Of a stretch of DNA of 9,681 nucleotides, positions 5,741 to 9,681 are shown in pieces. The stretch lies in contig JAJPYU010000108.1 in assembly GCA_021204765.1 (NCBI GenBank), positions 1 through 9,681 of the forward strand. The letters are read 5' to 3'. The position numbers were made by a program, and so were the translations under genes. Position 1 is the stretch's first letter. Each line of letters starts with the position of its first letter. This stretch comes from Clostridiales bacterium (GTDB taxonomy: Bacteria > Bacillota > Clostridia > Lachnospirales > Lachnospiraceae). The notes below the pieces were generated by a model. It was not told the origin of the DNA. It was given only the letters and a program-made list of their open reading frames with translations, and made no database searches.

Positions 5741-7015
5741 TCAGCGATATATTATGTCATCGCGTCCCGGTCCGTTGGAGACCATGGTGATGGGATAGCC
5801 TATATGCTCCTCCACGAACTCCACGTATTTCCGACAGTTCTCCGGGAGGTCTTCATATTTCCTGATACCCCGGATATCCGTCTTCCATCCGGGCAGGTAC
5901 TCCCAGACAGGTTTGGCCTTTTTGAGGAGATGCGTCACCGGAAAGTCCGCGGTCACTTCACCGTCTATCTCATATCCGACACACACAGGGATCTCATCCA
6001 GGTATCCCAGCACATCGAGGACTGTAAAGGCCACATCCGTGGCGCCCTGGAGCCTGCAGCCGTACCGGCTTGCCACGCAGTCGAACCATCCCATCCTCCT
6101 GGGCCGTCCCGTGGTAGCTCCGTACTCCCCTCCGTCTCCGCCGCGGCGTCTCAGCTCATCTGCCTCCTCTCCGAATATCTCGCTTACAAACTCCCCCGCT
6201 CCCACAGCGCTGGAGTATGCCTTGCAGACCACTATGACCTTCTCAATGGCATAGGGAGGGATGCCTGCCCCGATGGCGCCGTAAGCCGCAAGTGTAGATG
6301 ATGAGGTCACCATTGGATAGATCCCGTGGTCAGGATCCTTCAATGTCCCCAGCTGGCCCTCCAGGAGGATATTCTTTCCCTCTTTCATGGCCTGGTCCAG
6401 GTAGGAAGCCACATCGCAGACATAGGGCGCTATCATGTCCCTGTATCCGTGGAGCGTCTCGATAAGCTCGTCGGGATCAAGCAGCGGCTTGTGATAGAGA
6501 TACTCCAGGAGTACATTCTTGGTTTCGCATACCCGCTTCACTTTATCCTCAAGAGTCTCCTCATCGAAAAGCTCATTTATCTGGAAGCCTGTCTTCGCGT
6601 ACTTGTCAGAGTAAAAGGGTGCTATACCTGATTTAGTGGAGCCAAAGGACTTGCCGCCCAGCCTCTCTTCCTCATACTGATCAAAGAGGACATGGTAAGG
6701 CATGACAATCTGGCAGCGCTCGGACACCAGTATCTTCGGCTTCGGCACTCCACGGCTAACGATATCGTCTATCTCAGCGCAGAAAGTGGGGATATTAAGC
6801 GCCACGCCATTCCCGATAACGCTGGTAGTATGGCTGTAGAAACAGCCGGAAGGCATGGCGTGCAGGGCGAACTTCCCATATTCATTTACTATGGTGTGCC
6901 CGGCATTTGCCCCTCCCTGAAAACGAACGATAATGTCAGCCTCGGCGGCAAGCATGTCAGTGATCTTGCCCTTGCCCTCATCACCCCAGTTTGCTCCCAC
7001 TATTGCCTTTACCAT
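5741..7015 (-). CDS. purA: Adenylosuccinate synthetase
   Basis: PurA joins IMP and aspartate using GTP to form adenylosuccinate, the first step from IMP to AMP. The 424-residue protein has normal family length. It shows the GTP loop GDEGKGK (11-17) with the catalytic-type Asp12, GGANAGHT with His40 (34-41), IGNGV (67-71), HGIYPMVTSSS (230-240), the aspartate-loop region GATTGRPRR (299-307) and NGPGRD near the end. The ATG at 7015 has AGGAGG just upstream. Compared with E. coli PurA as I remember it, several IMP-contacting segments differ: GSTKSG for GTTGRG, AKTG for ARRG, and GQLGTLKDPDHG for GAQGTLLDIDHG. I believe this variant is common in Lachnospiraceae, so it is probably a lineage form with normal function. 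It lies 107 nt after the thioesterase gene. I found no convincing promoter in that gap, so read-through from upstream is possible. Confidence 0.93.
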   Translation of the reverse strand: MVKAIVGANWGDEGKGKITDMLAAEADIIVRFQGGANAGHTIVNEYGKFALHAMPSGCFYSHTTSVIGNGVALNIPTFCAEIDDIVSRGVPKPKILVSERCQIVMPYHVLFDQYEEERLGGKSFGSTKSGIAPFYSDKYAKTGFQINELFDEETLEDKVKRVCETKNVLLEYLYHKPLLDPDELIETLHGYRDMIAPYVCDVASYLDQAMKEGKNILLEGQLGTLKDPDHGIYPMVTSSSTLAAYGAIGAGIPPYAIEKVIVVCKAYSSAVGAGEFVSEIFGEEADELRRRGGDGGEYGATTGRPRRMGWFDCVASRYGCRLQGATDVAFTVLDVLGYLDEIPVCVGYEIDGEVTADFPVTHLLKKAKPVWEYLPGWKTDIRGIRKYEDLPENCRKYVEFVEEHIGYPITMVSNGPGRDDIIYR

Positions 7016-7122
7016 TTCTTTTTCCTCCTATATAGTAATGAATTTACGGATTGTTTAAGAATACTGTCGCGCTGTTCTGTCGATTTCCTTACGGCGCAAC
7101 AAGGCTTTCAGACTGCAGCACA

Positions 7123-7527
7123 TCAATCGAACACGACAGGCTGCAGGTAATAGTAAGTCATCCTCGCTATTGCGATCTCGGTTCCTTTCTCGTCAGTGAT
7201 CACGACGTCATAGACGCAGATATTCTTCCCCACCTTGATCTCCCGGGACTCCCCGATGAGCTTCTCACAGCCCATGGCCGGACGCAGGTAATTGATATTC
7301 CCGGAGACCGTAGTCACATATCTGCCCCGGCTGGTAGCCGCCGAGCCGCCCACATTATCCGCTATTGTAAAGATCATTCCCCCGTGGATAGAGCCTATGG
7401 GATTGGCATGCATTTCAGTAAGAACCACCTCGCCCCTGGCATACCCCTCACGGATCTCGGTTATCACGAATCCTACGGCTTTTACAAAGCCCATATTTCG
7501 GATCTCTTTAAGCTTTTCAAAATCCAA
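7123..7527 (-). CDS. PaaI-family hotdog-fold thioesterase
   Basis: The product (134 residues) is a single hotdog domain of the PaaI/YbgC-like superfamily, which hydrolyses acyl-CoA or related thioesters; the substrate here is unknown. The typical motif NPIGSIHGGMIFTIAD (42-57) carries Asn42, the HGG that follows the central helix start, and Asp57. GNINYLRPA (77-85) matches the usual strand after it. The start needs care. A GTG at 7536 would overlap the Shine-Dalgarno AAAAGGAG (7543-7536), leaving no spacer. TTG at 7527 sits 8 nt after it, so I prefer TTG. The gene has its own strong promoter inside a long inverted repeat, pointing to dedicated regulation. purA follows 107 nt downstream on the same strand. 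Confidence 0.88.
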   Translation of the reverse strand: MDFEKLKEIRNMGFVKAVGFVITEIREGYARGEVVLTEMHANPIGSIHGGMIFTIADNVGGSAATSRGRYVTTVSGNINYLRPAMGCEKLIGESREIKVGKNICVYDVVITDEKGTEIAIARMTYYYLQPVVFD

Positions 7528-7535
7528 GATCGTCA

Positions 7536-7543
7536 CTCCTTTT
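7536..7543 (-). promoter_or_regulatory. Ribosome binding site favouring a TTG start
   Basis: AAAAGGAG on the minus strand is 8 nt from TTG (7527) but overlaps the alternative GTG (7536-7534). The spacing supports TTG as the thioesterase start. Confidence 0.7.
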
Positions 7544-7558
7544 AGACACAGAATAACG

Positions 7559-7604
7559 CTTGACCCAAAGCCAGAGTATAATAGGCACTGGCTTTCAGGT
7601 CAAG
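7559..7604. repeat. Long inverted repeat enclosing the thioesterase promoter
   Basis: CTTGACCCAAAGCCAG (7559-7574) faces CTGGCTTTCAGGTCAAG (7588-7604). The outer 7 bp (CTTGACC/GGTCAAG) and inner 8 bp (AAAGCCAG/CTGGCTTT) pair exactly, with only a small mismatch or bulge between them. One arm contains the -35; the other covers the transcription start. The -10 lies in the 13-nt centre. This is a typical layout for an operator whose repressor excludes RNA polymerase. It lacks a downstream T-run in either direction, so it is not a normal terminator. Confidence 0.6.
7575..7603 (-). promoter_or_regulatory. Strong promoter of the thioesterase gene
   Basis: On the minus strand TTGACC (7603-7598) is followed by exactly 17 nt and TATACT (7580-7575), each matching five of six consensus bases. 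The start should be near 7568, leaving about 40 nt to the TTG start codon. The whole promoter lies within the inverted repeat at 7559-7604. Confidence 0.75.
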
Positions 7605-7703
7605 TGCAAAACATATATATGCGGCTATTTCCCGTTATTTTTTAGCCCATCAGTAAGTGCTCTGCTGGTATGAGCAGAACAAATAAAATCTGCCAGATCT
7701 GTT

Positions 7704-8582
7704 CTAATCTATTGTTATAGGCTTCGTGGCTGTCACCGCCAGGGCTCCGGGCCCGATGTGGCAGCCAATGCTGATGGAGAGCTGGTCTAAGACGATGTCA
7801 TCCCAGTCTCTGGGGAAAGCAGCCTGGACCTCTTTTTTGAACTCCTCGGCATCCGGCAGATTGTGGGTGTAGGCCATGGAAATGTGGACATTCGTCGCCT
7901 TCTCGTCGGAACCGTAGCGGTTCTTGCAGTCCTCCTTTATCTGGTTGATCATGATGGACTTGGCCTGCTTCACGGTGCGGGCCTTGGCGAAGGCATCCAG
8001 CTTCTCACCCTGAATCTGGAGCACGGGCTTAAGCTTCAGGAGCGTACCCAAAGCCGCAGCCGCCGGGGTGATCCTGCCGCCTTTCTTCAGATAATAGAGG
8101 GTGTCGACCATAATGTAAATGCTGGAATCCATCTTATTGGCCATCAACTTATCATATATCTCCTGGGCGGATGCACCGGCGTCAGCCAGCATCTTCGCAT
8201 CCTCCGCGGACTGGCGCTGGGTAACGGAAATGCGCTGATTGTCCACTACAAAGACCTTCCCTTCATAGTCCTGGGCCAGCATGGATGCGGTGGCACAGGT
8301 ACCGGAAAGCCCGCTGGACATGGGAATGTGGATGATCTGGTCATAATCCTTTAAAAGACCGTCCCAGAGGTCTATGAAATCCTGTACCGCGGGAGCGGAG
8401 GTCTTCACCTCGCAGCCCTGGGCCAGCCTCTCGTAGAACTCATCCTGGGTCATGGTGATATTCTCCAAGAACAGCTCCTCATTTACATAGAAAGGCATGG
8501 GCATGACTATGATCCCCAGCCTCTCTGCCTCCTGGGGCACTATGCCGGCGTTACTGTCTGTTACGATCGCTATCTTACTCAT
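7704..8582 (-). CDS. DegV family protein (FakB-like fatty-acid-binding)
   Basis: DegV/FakB proteins are cytoplasmic carriers that hold a fatty acid while the kinase FakA phosphorylates it, feeding acyl-phosphate to phospholipid synthesis. The 292-residue product has the full family pattern: IVTDSNAG (6-13), TSAP (61-64), SSGLSGT (89-95, the loop that contacts the carboxylate with TSAP), a LKKGGRI turn (165-171), LLKLKPVLQI (181-190) and SIGCHIGPGA (271-280). No membrane span is present. AGGAGAG lies 7 nt before the ATG. It follows the glucokinase gene by 32 nt on the same strand and is probably co-transcribed. No fakA is in the window; clostridia often carry several scattered degV copies with different lipid preferences, so the bound lipid cannot be predicted. 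No convincing terminator follows it. Confidence 0.92.
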   Translation of the reverse strand: MSKIAIVTDSNAGIVPQEAERLGIIVMPMPFYVNEELFLENITMTQDEFYERLAQGCEVKTSAPAVQDFIDLWDGLLKDYDQIIHIPMSSGLSGTCATASMLAQDYEGKVFVVDNQRISVTQRQSAEDAKMLADAGASAQEIYDKLMANKMDSSIYIMVDTLYYLKKGGRITPAAAALGTLLKLKPVLQIQGEKLDAFAKARTVKQAKSIMINQIKEDCKNRYGSDEKATNVHISMAYTHNLPDAEEFKKEVQAAFPRDWDDIVLDQLSISIGCHIGPGALAVTATKPITID

Positions 8583-8614
8583 CTGTCTGCTCTCCTGTAT
8601 ATCGTAAATTTTTA

Positions 8615-9553
8615 TTAAAAACTGTCGAATACGAGCTTCACTGCTCCCCAGATACCGGCATCGTTCCCCAGCTTCGCCAGAAGGAACTTCGCGCCTATAT
8701 GGAAAGCATACCGATTATAATACTTCTCAACTGTGTTGGTAATAATATTCCCGGCCTTTGACATGCCTCCCCCGAAGATATAGGCTTCGGGATCTACCAC
8801 AGTGGAAATCCTGGCACAGGCCAGCCCGAGAGTCTTGCATACCTCCTCGACCAGATCCCTGGAGAACTCATCTCCGTCTCTGGCCGCATCAAATATATCT
8901 TTTGATGTAACACTCTTACATTGCCTGAGAACTGTGTCAACATCAGTCCTGGCCATATTCAGCCTCGCCATTCTGACAATGCCACTGGCGGAAGCATACT
9001 GCTCCAGGCATCCCTGATGGCCGCAGCCGCAGAAGTCAGTCTCATCCTCTTTCATATTCATATGTCCGATCTCTCCTGCCGCCCCGAATGTGCCAGGCAG
9101 GATCCTCCCGTCAATTATGATGCCGCCGCCTACCCCGGTACCCAGGGTCAGCAGGACCACAGTACGGTATTTTGAGGCGGATCCCTTATAAATCTCACCA
9201 AGGGCAGCCACATCGGCATCATTTCCCGCCTTACATGGAATACCGGTCGCCCTTGTCATCGCAGCTTCCAGATTGAAAGTGCCCCATCCCAGGTTCACAC
9301 AGTGCAGGATATTCCCATCAGCATCCACCGGTCCAGGGACTCCGAGACCCACTCCGATGACATCCTCAGAAGAAAGCCCGGATGCCGCCAGCTTCTCACG
9401 GATCTCCTGTGCTATATCCGGTATAATATGTACGCCATACTCAGAAATATCAGTGGGGATCTCCCATTTGCCAAGGAGCTCACCCTCTGCTGTAAAAAAG
9501 CCCATTTTAACGGTAGTGCCCCCAACATCTACTCCAAATGCATATCTGTCCAT
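8615..9553 (-). CDS. glcK: ROK-family glucokinase
   Basis: The protein phosphorylates glucose to glucose 6-phosphate with ATP in the cytoplasm, supplying glycolysis and, through glucose 1-phosphate, glycogen synthesis. The 312-residue sequence has the phosphate loop DVGGTTVK (9-16), GNDADVAALGE (110-120) with the catalytic-type Asp112, LGTGVGGG (137-144), and GEIGHM (160-165) followed by CGCGHQGCLEQ (175-185). His164 with Cys175, Cys177 and Cys182 forms the ROK zinc site. FGGGMS (260-265) is near the C-terminus. There is no N-terminal HTH, so it is a kinase and not a ROK repressor. GGGAGG is 8 nt before the ATG. degV follows after 32 nt. ROK kinases of fructose or N-acetyl sugars are alternatives, but the motif set best fits glucokinase. 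Confidence 0.9.
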   Translation of the reverse strand: MDRYAFGVDVGGTTVKMGFFTAEGELLGKWEIPTDISEYGVHIIPDIAQEIREKLAASGLSSEDVIGVGLGVPGPVDADGNILHCVNLGWGTFNLEAAMTRATGIPCKAGNDADVAALGEIYKGSASKYRTVVLLTLGTGVGGGIIIDGRILPGTFGAAGEIGHMNMKEDETDFCGCGHQGCLEQYASASGIVRMARLNMARTDVDTVLRQCKSVTSKDIFDAARDGDEFSRDLVEEVCKTLGLACARISTVVDPEAYIFGGGMSKAGNIITNTVEKYYNRYAFHIGAKFLLAKLGNDAGIWGAVKLVFDSF

Positions 9554-9576
9554 GTCAACTTACCTCCCGGAAATGA

Positions 9577-9585
9577 ATTATAACA
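9577..9585 (-). promoter_or_regulatory. Extended -10 promoter element of the glucokinase gene
   Basis: On the minus strand TGT-TATAAT gives a perfect -10 (9582-9577) with the TG of an extended -10. The -35 position is only a run of T from the upstream terminator, which an extended -10 can tolerate. Transcription would begin near 9570, putting the ribosome binding site at the extreme 5' end of the mRNA, with a leader of only about 17 nt. Confidence 0.5.
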
Positions 9586-9599
9586 CATGACCATAAAGA

Positions 9600-9627
9600 A
9601 AAAAAGACCCCCAAAGGGGTCTTTTTT
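9600..9627. terminator. Strong intrinsic terminator, usable in both directions
   Basis: AAAAAAGACCCC (9600-9611) pairs with GGGGTCTTTTTT (9616-9627) around a CAAA loop. Each direction has a GC-rich stem top followed by a run of at least six T. On the minus strand it follows a stop codon at 9640 by 12 nt and precedes the glucokinase promoter, so it should insulate glucokinase from the gene to its right. Confidence 0.85.
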
Positions 9628-9639
9628 CTTTATAATTGT

Positions 9640-9681
9640 TCACACGGTAGCCTCCACCCATATTCGCACTCTCGTCTGCTT
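9640..9681 (-). CDS. Possible last 13 codons of an unknown gene entering from the right
   Basis: From the right edge a minus-strand frame reads KQTRVRIWVEATV and stops at TGA (9642-9640), 12 nt before the terminator stem. A stop directly before an intrinsic terminator is the usual end of a gene, and this frame begins exactly at the edge. One other minus frame also ends just before the stem, so the frame choice is uncertain. The fragment is too short to assign to a family. Confidence 0.35.
   Translation of the reverse strand, partial: KQTRVRIWVEATV

Noticed and set aside
7016..7122. A purA promoter or purine riboswitch in the gap before purA
   Set aside because: No well-spaced -35/-10 pair leaves room before the ribosome binding site, and I see no purine-riboswitch core or terminator/antiterminator in this 107-nt gap.
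7661..7678. Hairpin TCTGCT/AGCAGA as the degV terminator
   Set aside because: The stem is only 6 bp with a 6-nt loop and no T-run follows in the minus direction. An alternative AGAACA/TGTTCT pairing near the degV stop is equally weak.
1..9681. Mobile element, CRISPR or defence system
   Set aside because: No transposase, integrase, cas-like protein, regularly spaced repeats or flanking attachment repeats were found, and the genes right of 3142 are core metabolism.

Overview
The window looks like a piece of a Firmicutes (Clostridia) chromosome, most likely Lachnospiraceae. This is inferred from the paired glgC/glgD genes, a clostridial-type PurA, strong AGGAGG ribosome binding sites, near-consensus sigma-A promoters and a mixed base composition. 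No rRNA, tRNA, CRISPR array, insertion sequence, integrase or phage gene was seen. Most of the window is ordinary core metabolism. The left third is less familiar.

Left part (1-3142). A helix-turn-helix regulator with an unrecognised C-terminal region runs off the left edge on the minus strand. It is preceded by a possible 17-codon ORF that has an exceptionally complete Shine-Dalgarno sequence. A 537-bp divergent intergenic region carries two candidate promoters, an 11-bp inverted repeat around one of them, and two short palindromes. On the plus strand follow a two-gene unit: a membrane protein with a Gly/Arg/Pro-rich cytoplasmic tail and a TPM-like extracytoplasmic domain, then a PspA/IM30 protein. 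I read this as an envelope-stress module. It is the most likely place in the window for under-described biology.

Middle part (3115-5731). A hairpin separates pspA from the convergent glgC-glgD pair, which overlaps by 7 nt and encodes the catalytic and the degenerate, probably regulatory, subunit of ADP-glucose pyrophosphorylase. The glgC leader has its own promoter and two 13-bp direct repeats near the predicted transcription start.

Right part (5700-9681), all on the minus strand. In transcription order: the last codons of an unknown gene, a strong terminator, a ROK-family glucokinase, a DegV-family lipid-binding protein, a PaaI-type hotdog thioesterase with its own promoter embedded in a long inverted repeat, and purA followed by an intrinsic terminator. 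Glucokinase makes glucose 6-phosphate, which after isomerisation to glucose 1-phosphate (enzyme not in this window) feeds GlgC. DegV proteins bind fatty acids for phospholipid synthesis, and the thioesterase may act on acyl-CoA or a related thioester. The grouping therefore joins sugar storage, lipid handling and purine synthesis, but I see no single pathway uniting them.
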